This document shows, piece after piece, positions 24,939 to 34,029 of a stretch of DNA of 46,489 nt. Within the stretch, counting starts at the first letter, position 1. The number at the start of each line of letters is the position of its first letter. Source of the DNA: Waddlia chondrophila WSU 86-1044 (lineage in GTDB: Bacteria; Chlamydiota; Chlamydiia; Chlamydiales; CAMCWV01); assembly GCA_945882915.1 (NCBI GenBank), contig CAMCWV010000014.1:1-46489 (forward strand), written 5' to 3'. The notes beneath the pieces are model-generated. The model searched no databases and was not told the DNA's origin. It worked only from the letters and a program-made list of their open reading frames with translations. A program made the translations under genes and the position numbers.

Positions 24939-25013
24939 GGCGATCGACGGGACTCGAACCCGCGACCCTCGGAACCACAATCCGATGCTCTAACCAACTG
25001 AGCTACGATCGCC
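24939..25013 (-). tRNA. tRNA-His (GTG)
   Basis: A 75-nt cloverleaf on the minus strand. Anticodon loop TTGTGGT within CGGAT/TTCCG, T-arm GCGGG-TTCGAGT-CCCGT, D-arm GCTCAGTTGGTTAGAGC. An 8-bp acceptor (GGCGATCG/CGATCGCC) includes the G-1:C73 pair typical of tRNA-His. CCA is not encoded. A T-rich stretch follows on the minus strand (24905-24930). Confidence 0.96.
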
Positions 25014-25146
25014 ACATGTCGTAAAAAAATGGCTTTTAATTTAAGTGGCTTGTCGATTAATTGTCAACGCCTCAAAATGACAAGCATGAATAGTACTTTA
25101 AAAATACTTCGGACCTGTTCTCGCGAATCGTTTAAGACTATTAAGT

Positions 25147-25170
25147 CGTTTTCAGCTAAGAGGAGTATAT
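25147..25170. repeat. Palindromic stop/start repeat, copy F (end fragment)
   Basis: CGTTTTCAGCTAAGAGGAG followed by TATAT: one terminus facing right, 13 bp before the truncated SH3-domain gene. Confidence 0.8.
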
Positions 25171-25183
25171 CCTTAGAAAGTGG

Positions 25184-25645
25184 ATGAGTTTTTTCTGTGC
25201 CTGGACGGTGATTGTCGCAAGTTTTGCTTGTTATGCAGATACATATGTTAACGCCCCAGTGGTTAACCTATTTGAAAAGGGAGAGGATAATGCAGATGTC
25301 GAAACGCAATCCATCTATGGAACTATTGTTCAGGTAGTAGCTAAGGGGCAGGGCGATTGGGTAAGAGTCGCAACGCCAGATCAAGATCAGGGCTGGATGA
25401 AGAGCTCAGAGCTTATTGAGAAAGTTGAGTATGCTAAAAAAGCGCCAATATGCAGAGTTTCTAGCGTTGTTGCGCCTGTCTATCGCCAGGCAGATACAGC
25501 TGTTGGGCTTCCGCTTCTTAAGCTTCCTTTTGAGACTCGGTTGGAAATCATTGATCCAGTGCGCGGCAACCCCCGCCCTAAAGGACGGGGTTTGCCGCGC
25601 ACTGGATCAATGATTTCGTACAGTCCTCGACATGTGGAGGACTGA
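25184..25645 (+). pseudogene. Truncated SH3-domain protein (N-terminal part of an NlpC/P60-type hydrolase?)
   Basis: A 153-residue frame. A hydrophobic N-terminus with a signal-like segment (FFCAWTVIVASFACYA) is followed by two bacterial SH3-like repeats: APVVNLFEKGEDNADVETQ then QGDWVRVATPDQDQGWM, and VVAPVYRQADTAVGLPLLKL then PFETRLEII. This order is typical of secreted NlpC/P60 gamma-D-Glu-diamino-acid endopeptidases, but the catalytic Cys-His domain is absent. The coherent part ends near 25560, where the frame runs into a palindrome (25544-25617) and repeat DNA; the last about 35 residues are repeat-encoded. Best read as a gene cut off by repeat insertion. Confidence in the SH3 call is moderate. 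Confidence 0.55.
25544..25617. repeat. Near-perfect 74-bp palindrome at the truncation point
   Basis: Two 32-nt arms (25544-25575 and 25586-25617), one mismatch, around a loop CCCTAAAGGA. The outer 16 nt (GAAATCATTGATCCAG) belong to the SH3 gene and reappear inverted on the far side. The core CCCCGTCCTTTAGGGCGGGG (minus-strand reading) resembles the IS605-type end at 122-141. Confidence 0.92.
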
Positions 25646-25702
25646 TGAAAGCTAGGACAAGTCCCAGCACTCCAAAGAGCTTCGCTTCCGCTCGCTCCTA
25701 CT
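25621..25702. repeat. Copy of the CGACATGTCG / GCTAGGAC repeat family
   Basis: CAGTCCTCGACATGTGGAGG then ACTG (imperfect palindrome), followed by AAGCTAGGACAAGTCCCAGC then ACTCCAAAGAGCTTCGC. The same sequence, with few changes, forms the inner part of both arms of the giant inverted repeat at 31062-31442. Confidence 0.8.
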
Positions 25703-25731
25703 GAATCGCTCTTGCATAGGTTTGGTTTTTG

Positions 25732-26721
25732 TTAGTAGAGGAGCATTTTGGTGTTGCAGAGGCAAGAGGGCTCGTCCAGGATGTCGACGATAGCTTGGAG
25801 CCAGTCTTCGCTGCGATTTAGGGCGGGTGCCCTCCAGGCATTTAGCCCTTGCTCTCTTATAACAGTCATGTACTGCTCTTCAACTTCAAAGAGCGTTTCG
25901 ACATGGTCTGAGGTAAAGCTTATCGGCACGAAGACAATGTTTGGGCGCCCTTGGTGCCATGTGTTTACATCTTTACACACGTCTCTTGTATAAGGCTGAA
26001 TCCACTCTTCTGGACCAAACTGCGACTGGTAACTGATTCTTCCGAGTGTTTTAGGGAAGGCCTTCATTACAAGGCGAAACGAAGCTTCGCACTCTTGCTG
26101 GTACACATCGCCCATTTTCACAAAGCTTTTAGGAATGCCGTGAGCAGAAAAGAGCAGCACGGTTTCTTCTTGTTTAAGTCCGCTTTTATCGAGAAATGTC
26201 TGAATGCCGCTTTGCTGCGCTCGAATGAACGCAGGGTGCGAGGCGTAAGAGCGGATCCAACTCATCTTTCCTACGATCTTTTTGGGTAGATAGTTCGTAA
26301 ACCAACGGGCAACACTTCCCGTTGTGGCGTAGGTGAATTGGGGGAACATCGGAAAGATGACGTATTCGTCATAATTAGAGCTTCTAATGGCATTGAGGAA
26401 GGCTTGCTGCGTTTTTGGTAGGTAGCGATGGAAGGTGTAGACGGGTGTGTCTATCTGCCCGCGTAGCCAGTCAGCCACAGCTTCGGTATCTGCATAAATA
26501 GGAGAGCCCCCTCCAATTTTTGCATAATCTTCTCGTACAGTAAGCGCCCTTTTTCTGGCGACTCTCCCAAAAACCCAGTTATGAAGAAGTTGTGGAAGGC
26601 GCGTCCGGATGACGTCTTTGTCGGTTAGAAGCGTCGTGAGGAAGAGTTCGACCTCGTTTAAATCGCGGGGGCCGCCAAAGTTGGCAATGATCGTGCAGGT
26701 ATTGGATTTAGGCATGGTCAT
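25732..26721 (-). CDS. hemH: Ferrochelatase
   Basis: A 329-residue enzyme that inserts Fe2+ into protoporphyrin IX, the last step of haem synthesis. Seen: NFGGPRDLNEVELFL at the N-terminus, EDYAKIGGGSPIY, VIFPMFPQFTYATTGSV, LLFSAHGIPKSFV (catalytic His) and VFVPISFTSDHVETLFEVEEQY (second His/Glu motif). Length fits bacterial HemH. It is divergent from the oppC-like gene (70 bp between starts). With hemA at 31569 it shows that haem is made endogenously, though the two are not clustered. The start could be M1 or M3 (MTMPK). Confidence 0.94.
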   Translation of the reverse strand: MTMPKSNTCTIIANFGGPRDLNEVELFLTTLLTDKDVIRTRLPQLLHNWVFGRVARKRALTVREDYAKIGGGSPIYADTEAVADWLRGQIDTPVYTFHRYLPKTQQAFLNAIRSSNYDEYVIFPMFPQFTYATTGSVARWFTNYLPKKIVGKMSWIRSYASHPAFIRAQQSGIQTFLDKSGLKQEETVLLFSAHGIPKSFVKMGDVYQQECEASFRLVMKAFPKTLGRISYQSQFGPEEWIQPYTRDVCKDVNTWHQGRPNIVFVPISFTSDHVETLFEVEEQYMTVIREQGLNAWRAPALNRSEDWLQAIVDILDEPSCLCNTKMLLY

Positions 26722-26791
26722 AAAAAAGTAGTAAAAGGTAAGAGTTATGAATGTTATGTTATGCAGTTATACAGTTAGGCAGGGGTAAGTT

Positions 26792-28639
26792 GTGAGTAAA
26801 TTTATTCAAGATTCATATTGGCGAGTTGTTTGGCGGCAGTTCGTGGGTCACCGCGTTGGGGTTGCAGCTCTTGTCGTTTTTGCTGTTTTTGTTCTTATTG
26901 GCCTTTATGCTCCTTTCCTTGCTTCAAGCAAACCTTTTATTGTTAATTGCGATGGGCATTGGTACTTCCCTCTTTTTCGTTACCTTTTCTATTCTGGGTT
27001 TTATACCAAGCCAATCGATATTTTTTTTAACTTGCTGATGTTCATTATCCCTCTTTGGGGTATTTCCATCTGGCTTTTGAGCCGACTTGCAAACGCTTCT
27101 TGGAAGAGGGTGACTGCTTTCTTTTTGGTGGCGCAGGTTGGGCTCTTTCTCTATTTGGCTTTTGGCCCTTCAAGAGATCCTGCGAGTGACCCGGCGCTTA
27201 ATTTAGCCCGCCAGGATGCGACGCAGGAGATGCGTTTTGGTGATGGGCTTTCTGCTACCACTTCGGCAGATCCATTGCTTTCTGGTTTGTCTCGCTATCC
27301 GGATTGGAATTTCGAGCTTAAGTACATGACCCCTTATGCACAACTAAATGCTTTTCTGCGCTATCAGCAGCGCAAAGATCAGCATCAGCACTTTGCAAAA
27401 TATGGCGATATTTATTCTAAAGAAACAGGAAGGCAGACCCTCCCGACGCTTTGGGAGCTGGACCGTCTTCATGATGGTGAAGAGATCTCTCGTGAAGAGA
27501 GCTCGATTGAACAGACAGCCTCAGAATATGAGCAGGCAAAGAAAGAGTTGCCTGCGTTAATAGAGGCGTACCGCCCATTTTCTGAGGCTTTTCAGAAGGC
27601 TGCACAGGTGAAAGAAGAGGCCTCTTTAAAAGTGCGCTCTCTTGAAGAAAAACAGCGGCAAATGTTTGCCTGGACAGCTCAAAAGGACTCTCCGGAGATT
27701 ATAAAGGCTCGAGAGGAATACCGGGATGCGGAACAAGCCTTTGCAGCGGAGTCTGAAAGATCTGTGAATTTCCGCGCGCCACTTGTTCATGCGCGCGGGA
27801 TTGTAGAGAGGCATGATAAGGCAGAGCAAAAGATCGCGTATGCCAAACAGCGGCAGGAGTGGTTAGAAAGCTCTGATGGCCGTTTGGCTTATCGATTAAT
27901 GCCTTTTGTTAGACACATTCATTGGGAAGAGGATGCTGGAGGCGAGCAAAGTCTTAATAAGTACGTCGACTGGTGGGAGCTTACACGCATCAACCGGAAG
28001 GATCTTGTCGCTGCCCTGATTTTTGGGGTGAGGGTTTCTCTTGTTGTCGGGATTACTTCTGTTTTTCTAGCGCTGCTTATCGGCGTTCCTGTCGGGGCTC
28101 TTTCGGGCTACTATGCAGGGAAAATGGATATTATTGTTTGCCGTTTAATGGAGATCTGGGAGGCGATGCCAACGTTTTTCATGTTATTGATGATTGTTGC
28201 CGTCACTCAGAGCAAGTCTGTTTTTTTGGTGATCGTTATTTTGGGGGTCTTTGGCTGGACGAGCTTTGCCCGTTATGTTAGAGGAGAGAGCTTAAAGCAG
28301 CGCAACCTCCCTTATGTGGATGCGTGCCGTTCGATAGGCTTTCGCAACCGGCGCATTATTTTTTCTCATATTTTGCCCAACGCCATTCCTCCGCTGCTCA
28401 CCCTTCTTCCTTTTGCGATGATGGGAGCAATTACAAGTGAGGCGGGGCTGTCGTTTTTGGGTTTAGGGGAAGAGGGAACAAGCTCTTGGGGTGTTTTAAT
28501 GGATGAGGGGCGGACAGCCTTTCCTGGGGAGAGCTATTTGCTCTGGCCGCCGGCTCTTGTGCTAACGGTGCTGCTTGTGGCAATTGCTTTGATTGGAGAT
28601 GCTTTGCGCGACTCTGTCGACCCCAAGCTCCGCAAGTAA
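26792..28639 (+). CDS. oppC: Oligopeptide ABC transporter permease OppC-like with very large insert
   Basis: A 615-residue membrane protein, about twice normal OppC length. Residues 15-50 hold TM1; two further hydrophobic segments (about 75-135) follow. A periplasmic insert to about residue 395 includes a coiled coil (YEQAKKELPALIEAYRPF, then LEEKQRQMF). The usual permease domain follows with the EAA loop RGESLKQRNLPYVDACRSIG and an end matching OppC/DppC (FLGLGEEGTSSWGVLMDEG). It starts with GTG after AGGGG. It likely partners the inserted OppB at 13835, 12 kb away and on the other strand: an unusual split. No ATPase gene is nearby. Confidence 0.88.
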   Translation: MSKFIQDSYWRVVWRQFVGHRVGVAALVVFAVFVLIGLYAPFLASSKPFIVNCDGHWYFPLFRYLFYSGFYTKPIDIFFNLLMFIIPLWGISIWLLSRLANASWKRVTAFFLVAQVGLFLYLAFGPSRDPASDPALNLARQDATQEMRFGDGLSATTSADPLLSGLSRYPDWNFELKYMTPYAQLNAFLRYQQRKDQHQHFAKYGDIYSKETGRQTLPTLWELDRLHDGEEISREESSIEQTASEYEQAKKELPALIEAYRPFSEAFQKAAQVKEEASLKVRSLEEKQRQMFAWTAQKDSPEIIKAREEYRDAEQAFAAESERSVNFRAPLVHARGIVERHDKAEQKIAYAKQRQEWLESSDGRLAYRLMPFVRHIHWEEDAGGEQSLNKYVDWWELTRINRKDLVAALIFGVRVSLVVGITSVFLALLIGVPVGALSGYYAGKMDIIVCRLMEIWEAMPTFFMLLMIVAVTQSKSVFLVIVILGVFGWTSFARYVRGESLKQRNLPYVDACRSIGFRNRRIIFSHILPNAIPPLLTLLPFAMMGAITSEAGLSFLGLGEEGTSSWGVLMDEGRTAFPGESYLLWPPALVLTVLLVAIALIGDALRDSVDPKLRK

Positions 28640-28730
28640 GGAAAGCAAATAGGCTTTGCCCAGAAGAGAATGGATACTAGTGTCCATTTCCTCGATTTGC
28701 TACACTCTCCTGTTTTAAAATGGATTTCAT

Positions 28731-29615
28731 ATGACAAAGTCTTCGAGCTCGCCTCTTCCAAATCAACTTCTTATTGGCGCGCACACATCGGCAGCTGGCG
28801 GCGTACACAACGCCCTTAAAGAGGGAAAGAGCATTGGCGCTACAACCGTCCAGCTTTTTACCAGCAATCAAAAGCAGTGGGCGGGCAAGACATTTGCAAA
28901 AGAGGACATTCAGCTCTGGAAGAAGACTCTTGAGGAGACCGGCCTTCGAGAGATCATGAGTCATGACAGTTACTTGATTAATCTTGGCGCTCCCGACCCA
29001 GACAACCTACAAAAGAGCCGCAAGGCTTTTGCAGAAGAGATTAAACGGTGCACGCAGCTAGAGCTTGCCTACCTCAACTTTCATCCAGGGGCGGCTCTCA
29101 AAGAGGGTGCAGAGAAGTGTCTAAACCTTATTGTCGAAAGCTTGCTCGAGACAGCGCCTCTTCTTGAGGGGGCTCCTACAAGGCTTCTTCTAGAGGCAAC
29201 TGCAGGGCAAGGCTCAAGTATCGGCGCTAAGCTCGAAGAGCTTGCCTACATTATAAACGGCGTAAAAAAAACGGTCCCTATTGGTGTGTGCATCGATACT
29301 TGCCATATTTTTGCTGCCGGCTATGACATTCGAACAGCAGAGGCGTGGGACAAGACGCTCAAAGAATTCGATCGTATCGTAGGGCTTAAACATCTTTATG
29401 CTTTTCATGTGAACGATTCGCTCAAAGATTTAGGGTCAAGAGTCGATCGCCATTCGGCTCTTGGCGCCCCTGAGGGGAGGATCGGTTTAGAATGCTTTAA
29501 AGTGCTTATGAACGATCCTAGAACAAAACATCTCCCCAAGTATTTAGAAACTCCCGGAGGGCCGCCTTTATGGCAGGAAGAAATCAAGCTCCTCCGCTCA
29601 ATGTATAAAGGATAG
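28731..29615 (+). CDS. nfo: Endonuclease IV (AP endonuclease family 2)
   Basis: A 294-residue TIM-barrel Zn enzyme that cuts at abasic sites in base-excision repair. Metal-binding motifs: [42 protein letters not shown] and [21 protein letters not shown]; all expected His/Asp/Glu are present. Length fits (about 285). It is followed 5 bp later by asnS, so the two are probably translated from one transcript. Confidence 0.95.
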   Translation: MTKSSSSPLPNQLLIGAHTSAAGGVHNALKEGKSIGATTVQLFTSNQKQWAGKTFAKEDIQLWKKTLEETGLREIMSHDSYLINLGAPDPDNLQKSRKAFAEEIKRCTQLELAYLNFHPGAALKEGAEKCLNLIVESLLETAPLLEGAPTRLLLEATAGQGSSIGAKLEELAYIINGVKKTVPIGVCIDTCHIFAAGYDIRTAEAWDKTLKEFDRIVGLKHLYAFHVNDSLKDLGSRVDRHSALGAPEGRIGLECFKVLMNDPRTKHLPKYLETPGGPPLWQEEIKLLRSMYKG

Positions 29616-29620
29616 AAGTA

Positions 29621-31024
29621 ATGCGTACAAAGATCCGGAAGATTCGTGAAGCAGATCAAGGTGGCCTTTCTTTTGTTGATCAAGAGCACACTATTAGAGG
29701 ATGGGTGAGGACCGTGCGCTCTCAAAAGAGTTTTACCTTTGTTGAGGTGAACGATGGCTCTACCCTTTCTAACTTCCAGGTAATTGTCGACCCTTCGCTT
29801 CCTGATTATTCGGGGATTACAGCGCAGCTTGTGACCGGCGCTTCGGTGTCGATTACAGGAAAGATTGTGGCAAGCCCGGGCAACAAGCAGAGTGTTGAGC
29901 TGGTGGCCTCTAAGGTGACGATTGTTGGTTCTTGCGATCCTTCGACTTATCAGCTGCAGAAGAAGCAGCACTCTTTTGAGTTCCTTCGAACAATTGCCCA
30001 TCTGCGCCCTAGAACGAACACGATTGGAGCTGTCGCACGGGTCCGCAGCGCCCTGTCTTTTGCGATTCATCGCTTTTTTCAGGAGCGTGGATTTCTCTAT
30101 CTCCATTCGCCAATCATTACTGCCTCCGACTGTGAAGGGGCGGGCCAGATGTTCCGGGTGACGACTCTTAATGATTCCAAGCCACCAAGGAACGAATCGG
30201 GCGAGGTGGACTATACCAAAGACTTCTTTGGCAAGCCGGCCTATTTGACGGTCTCAGGGCAGTTAAATGGAGAGATTTATGCGTGCGCTCTTTCGGATGT
30301 TTACACGTTCGGGCCGACCTTCCGCGCTGAAAATTCGAATACATCGCGCCACCTTGCAGAGTTTTGGATGATTGAGCCTGAGATGGCTTTTGCTGATCTT
30401 AAGACGAACATGGACTGCGCGGAAGAATTCTTAAAGTATGTTTTAAAATACCTGCTTGATCACTGCCACGAGGACATGAAGTTCTTTGATCATCGTATTT
30501 CCAAAGGAATTGTGAAGTCTATTGAAGATGTGATTGTAACTCCCTTTGAAAGGTTAACCTACACAGATGCAGTTGAAATCCTCCAGAAGGCTCCGGTCTC
30601 TTTTGAGTTTCCTGTGGAGTGGGGGGCAGATCTCCAGTCAGAGCATGAGCGGTACCTTGCGGAGCAGTACTTCAAGAAACCGGTGATCCTTACTGATTAT
30701 CCCAAGGAGATCAAGGCTTTTTACATGCGCGCTAATGAAGATGGAAAGACTGTCGCGGCAATGGATGTCTTGGTGCCAAGAGTTGGGGAGATCATTGGGG
30801 GGAGTCAGAGAGAGGAGCGTCTTGAAGTGCTTGAAGGTAAGCTGGATGCGATGAGTCTGCCTCGCGAGGCTTATTGGTGGTATCTGGAACTTAGAAAGTA
30901 TGGCTCTGTCCCTCACGCAGGGTTTGGCCTTGGCTTTGAGCGGCTCATTCAGTTTGCCACCGGCATGGAAAACATCCGCGACGTGATCCCTTTCCCTCGC
31001 TACCCCGGCAACGCCGACTTCTAG
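29621..31024 (+). CDS. asnS: Asparaginyl-tRNA synthetase
   Basis: A 467-residue class IIb synthetase that charges tRNA-Asn. An N-terminal OB-fold anticodon-binding domain ([20 protein letters not shown]) is followed by the class II core: motif 2 [22 protein letters not shown] and motif 3 [15 protein letters not shown]. The C-terminal [12 protein letters not shown] matches AsnRS rather than AspRS. Chlamydia species lack AsnRS and make Asn-tRNA by amidation; its presence here marks a difference from that genus. Directly downstream of nfo. Confidence 0.95.
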   Translation: MRTKIRKIREADQGGLSFVDQEHTIRGWVRTVRSQKSFTFVEVNDGSTLSNFQVIVDPSLPDYSGITAQLVTGASVSITGKIVASPGNKQSVELVASKVTIVGSCDPSTYQLQKKQHSFEFLRTIAHLRPRTNTIGAVARVRSALSFAIHRFFQERGFLYLHSPIITASDCEGAGQMFRVTTLNDSKPPRNESGEVDYTKDFFGKPAYLTVSGQLNGEIYACALSDVYTFGPTFRAENSNTSRHLAEFWMIEPEMAFADLKTNMDCAEEFLKYVLKYLLDHCHEDMKFFDHRISKGIVKSIEDVIVTPFERLTYTDAVEILQKAPVSFEFPVEWGADLQSEHERYLAEQYFKKPVILTDYPKEIKAFYMRANEDGKTVAAMDVLVPRVGEIIGGSQREERLEVLEGKLDAMSLPREAYWWYLELRKYGSVPHAGFGLGFERLIQFATGMENIRDVIPFPRYPGNADF

Positions 31025-31061
31025 CCCTGCTGCTAGCAGTCGAGCAGTTTGTCTTTAGTGT

Positions 31062-31442
31062 GTAACGTGGGCCGTCCCGGCTTCCTATTTACGTGTCTTT
31101 TGCTTGACAATGTTTAACCCAGAGGGGCTTACCTAAGGAGCGAGCGAAGCAAAGCTCTTTGGAGTGCTGGGACCTGTCCTAGCTTTGTTAGGACTCGACA
31201 TGTCGAGTCCACTGAACCTTAGCAGGCCTGAGTATGTGTCTGGCCCTCGACATGTTGAGGGGTCGTAGGCGCGGTAACTTGCTATGATTAAATGGACTCG
31301 ACATGTCGAGTCCTAACAAAGCTAGGACAGGTCCCAGCACTCCAAAGAGCTTTGCTTCGCTCGCTCCTTAGGCAAGCCCCTCTGGGTTAAATATTGTCAA
31401 GCAAAAGATACGTAAATAGGAAGCCGGGACGGCCCACGTTAC
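31062..31442. repeat. Giant inverted repeat (two 149-bp arms)
   Basis: Arms 31062-31210 and 31294-31442 are reverse complements with only about three mismatches seen by eye; the spacer is 83 nt. Each arm ends inward in the 20-bp palindrome containing CGACATGTCG, and outward in GTAACGTGGGCCGTCCCGG. No open frame or transposase. Pieces of it recur at 10091-10132, 25621-25702 and 37839-37861, and a short piece at about 31505-31530. The whole 544-bp gap 31025-31568 holds nothing else recognisable. Confidence 0.93.
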
Positions 31443-31568
31443 CTTCTGGAGAGGGCTAACGCTTTTTTAGCATAATTTTTTCCTTTTTGATTTTTACTGA
31501 AGCTTAAAGAGCTTTGCACCTCGCTCGCTCCCTAAATTTCCGACCAGTGCAATCGTCTTCTTAAGATG

Positions 31569-32624
31569 TTAGATGCGCTGCTGCTCGAGAGGGCGGTGCT
31601 CGAGAGGACGGGAGGGGTAGACAATCGAAGAGCTCTCTTGCCGCACCCAGAAGCTTTTGATGTAGCGCTTGACCCCTTCGCGGATGCTGTTTCCAATAAA
31701 GGCGATTTGGTCTTCTTTAAGCCGCCTGTGTTTATCAACGGCTTGGTTGAGCTGGTCGATATTAAGGAGTGTAATGTCAGGATGCAGCCCCACTTTTGGG
31801 TCAACGTTACGAGGGACACTCAAATCAAGCACCAGTTTCTTTTCTCCCGTTAAAGTACAAAGCTCCTTGCTGTTTGCTAAGTAGTAAGGGGACTTGGTGC
31901 CGAAAATTGCGATGTCATATTCGGGCCAGAAAGGAAGACGTTCCCAAGAAAGGGGGGTGACTCCCTCTTCAGAGGTGAATGTCAGCAGGTTTTCTTGCGA
32001 TCTATTGCAACAGGTGATGTTAGCGATCTCCTTTTTCTTGAAGAAGCGCAAGATCTTTGCATTGACCTCAGAAACCCCCACGAACAAGATTTTTCTAGAT
32101 TGCAGGTCGGGAAACTTCTCTTTTCCGGCGTTGTAAACAGCCTCTTCTAGGCTTGGCATGTTGCTTGAAAGTCCCATGGAAGAGCGGATGTGCTTTCCCA
32201 TTTGCAGGCACTTCTGGAATAGAAAATGGAGCTGACTGGGGATTGTCGTGTGGCTTGCAGTTTTCTCGTAAGCGGTTTTGACCTGCCCTTGAATTTCCGT
32301 TTCAGCAATGAGGGCACTGTCCATGCCGCTTGTGACTCTTGCCAGGTGGGCAAAGCATTCGTAGCCGAAGTAGGAGTAGAGACGGTGCTCAAAAGGCTCT
32401 TGAACTTCTTGTCTGATGACCTTCAAGATGTAGCTGTGGGTGATGGCAAGGTCTTCGGAGCTGAAGTAGATTTCTGTGCGGTTACATGTGGAGAGAAGGA
32501 CAAAGGCTTGGCTGCCATGAGAGGAATTACCTGCTAAGAACCGCTTTTGGCATGCTTTGGCGATAAGTTCGCGCAGGGCGAGCTCTGCTATCTTGTGATT
32601 GATTCCGACTACCCCCACACGCAT
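31569..32624 (-). CDS. hemA: Glutamyl-tRNA reductase
   Basis: A 351-residue enzyme making glutamate-1-semialdehyde for haem. Seen: catalytic STCNRTEIYF (Cys), LARVTSGMDSALIAETEIQG then QVKTAYE (active site; the usual GEPQILGQ is altered to AETEIQGQ), and the NADPH-binding KILFVGVSEVNAKILRFF. The C-terminal dimerisation domain is short or missing (most HemA exceed 410 residues), as is also true of chlamydial HemA. In Chlamydia hemA neighbours the second gyrB/gyrA-like pair; here pseB and a repeat lie between them. Confidence 0.92.
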   Translation of the reverse strand: MRVGVVGINHKIAELALRELIAKACQKRFLAGNSSHGSQAFVLLSTCNRTEIYFSSEDLAITHSYILKVIRQEVQEPFEHRLYSYFGYECFAHLARVTSGMDSALIAETEIQGQVKTAYEKTASHTTIPSQLHFLFQKCLQMGKHIRSSMGLSSNMPSLEEAVYNAGKEKFPDLQSRKILFVGVSEVNAKILRFFKKKEIANITCCNRSQENLLTFTSEEGVTPLSWERLPFWPEYDIAIFGTKSPYYLANSKELCTLTGEKKLVLDLSVPRNVDPKVGLHPDITLLNIDQLNQAVDKHRRLKEDQIAFIGNSIREGVKRYIKSFWVRQESSSIVYPSRPLEHRPLEQQRI

Positions 32625-32746
32625 GCTGCTAGTTCCGTAAAGAGTTTTTTTGCCGTTAGAGAAGAAGACGGTGATGCTCTTCTCTGAGTTTTATCCATTT
32701 TTATTATTTATCACATACTTAAAAAGTTCTCTTCAGAAGGCGCCGC

Positions 32747-33805
32747 TTATTTTGCTTTCGCAAGAGGCACCTCTGGAATGATTTTAGTCAGCAGAGTGCG
32801 CAGCTCACCGACGCCAAGCCACTGAGAGTTAGTGTCAGAGGCATAAATGAAGTTGTCTTGCAGTCGCTTCCCTTCTTTTTCTAACCGCGCGCGCGTTGCT
32901 TGATGGAAGCCATACTTGGCCGCTTCTGGGGCAATTACATAGTGCCCATCAAGCTCAAATGAGTGGCGTGAGTCCTCAGCACAAATCATCAGTTCATGAA
33001 GTTTTTCTCCTTCACGAATGCCACAAATTTTCTGAGGAGTTTCGGGCGAGAGCGCTTTGGCAAGGTCAGTGATTTTCATGCTAGGGATTTTGGGAACGAA
33101 GATTTCTCCGCCGCCCATTTGAGAGAAGCACTTAACGACAAAGTCTACCGCTTGATCGAGCGTAATCCAAAAGCGAGTCATCCGTGCATCAGTAATGGGG
33201 AGTGCAGCGGTTCCTTCTGTGATGATTTGTTGCCACAGAGGAAGGATGCTCCCTCTACTTCCTAAAACATTGCCGTAGCGGACGACGGAAAATTTTGGAT
33301 AGCCTCGCTTCCCTATATAGGCGTTACCTGCGACAAAGAGCTTGTCAGAGCAAAGCTTTGTTGCTCCGTAGAGGTTGACGGGGTTAACAGCCTTGTCTGT
33401 CGAGAGGGCGATGACCTTTTTAACGCCGCAATCTAAAGCGGCATCAATAATATTCATGGCTCCCTGGACGTTTGTCTTCACAAATTCTGAAGGGTCATAT
33501 TCAGCAGCGGGTACTTGTTTTAAGGCAGCCGCATGTACAACCATATCGACATCTCTAAAAGCTCTAAGAAGACGGTCTTTGTCTCTGACATCTCCTAAAA
33601 AGTAGCGGAGCTTGCTATGGGAAAAAATAGGGTCTTTTTGTCTCATTTCCCATTGTTTCCACTCGTCTCGGCTAAAAATAATTACTTTTTCTGGTTCATA
33701 ATCTGTAAGAACGCGACGGGCAAATGCCTGACCAAAACTCCCAGTTCCTCCCGTGATGAGGATCGTCTTGTTCTTTATTTCAGCGCTAAGCGCAGACTCT
33801 TTCAT
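32747..33805 (-). CDS. pseB: UDP-N-acetylglucosamine 4,6-dehydratase, PseB/FlaA1-like
   Basis: A 352-residue short-chain dehydrogenase/reductase-fold nucleotide-sugar enzyme. NAD-binding TGGTGSFGQAF, a catalytic region STDKAVNPVNLYGATK, then RYGNVLGSRGSILPLW and the late GIREGEKLHELMI are typical of the inverting dehydratase PseB/FlaA1, the first step to pseudaminic acid or related 6-deoxy sugars. Start placed at ATG 33805 (AAAGGA upstream on the minus strand); the frame stays open 26 codons further, but that part is encoded by palindromic repeat copy G. No other sugar-pathway gene is adjacent, so the final product is unknown. Confidence 0.88.
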   Translation of the reverse strand: MKESALSAEIKNKTILITGGTGSFGQAFARRVLTDYEPEKVIIFSRDEWKQWEMRQKDPIFSHSKLRYFLGDVRDKDRLLRAFRDVDMVVHAAALKQVPAAEYDPSEFVKTNVQGAMNIIDAALDCGVKKVIALSTDKAVNPVNLYGATKLCSDKLFVAGNAYIGKRGYPKFSVVRYGNVLGSRGSILPLWQQIITEGTAALPITDARMTRFWITLDQAVDFVVKCFSQMGGGEIFVPKIPSMKITDLAKALSPETPQKICGIREGEKLHELMICAEDSRHSFELDGHYVIAPEAAKYGFHQATRARLEKEGKRLQDNFIYASDTNSQWLGVGELRTLLTKIIPEVPLAKAK

Positions 33806-33860
33806 GAGTTTTCCTTTATTAGTCTTTTTCCTATAGTGCTCTGAATTGCGACTTCTTGGA

Positions 33861-33904
33861 GCGTTAGCTGTCCAAAGTCCCATTTTCAGCTAAGAGGAGT
33901 ATAT
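33861..33904. repeat. Palindromic stop/start repeat, copy G (half element)
   Basis: TGTCCAAAGTCCCATTTTCA then GCTAAGAGGAGTATAT: one terminus plus the edge of arm B, pointing right. The outward GAGGAGTATATG opens a 16-codon frame (33903-33953) ahead of the parE-like gene, perhaps only chance. Confidence 0.8.
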
Positions 33905-34029
33905 GCTCACAGAAATAGCAAATTTTTTGTTATTAGCAAAGGGCTGGTTTTAGATGCAACCTGCCTTTACGCAAGTAGCTACACCAGTAGCCGCCCATAC
34001 AACGATGATTTAAATTCGGGAAGCACCTC

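Noticed and set aside
29405..30106. Long minus-strand frame (233 codons) opposite nfo/asnS
   Set aside because: It lies wholly on the antisense strand of two well-conserved genes, and its composition (Arg/Leu/Ser/Cys-rich) is that of a shadow frame.
33806..33883. Longer start for the pseB gene
   Set aside because: The extra 26 codons are partly repeat-derived and lack a ribosome-binding site, while ATG 33805 has one and matches the family's usual start.
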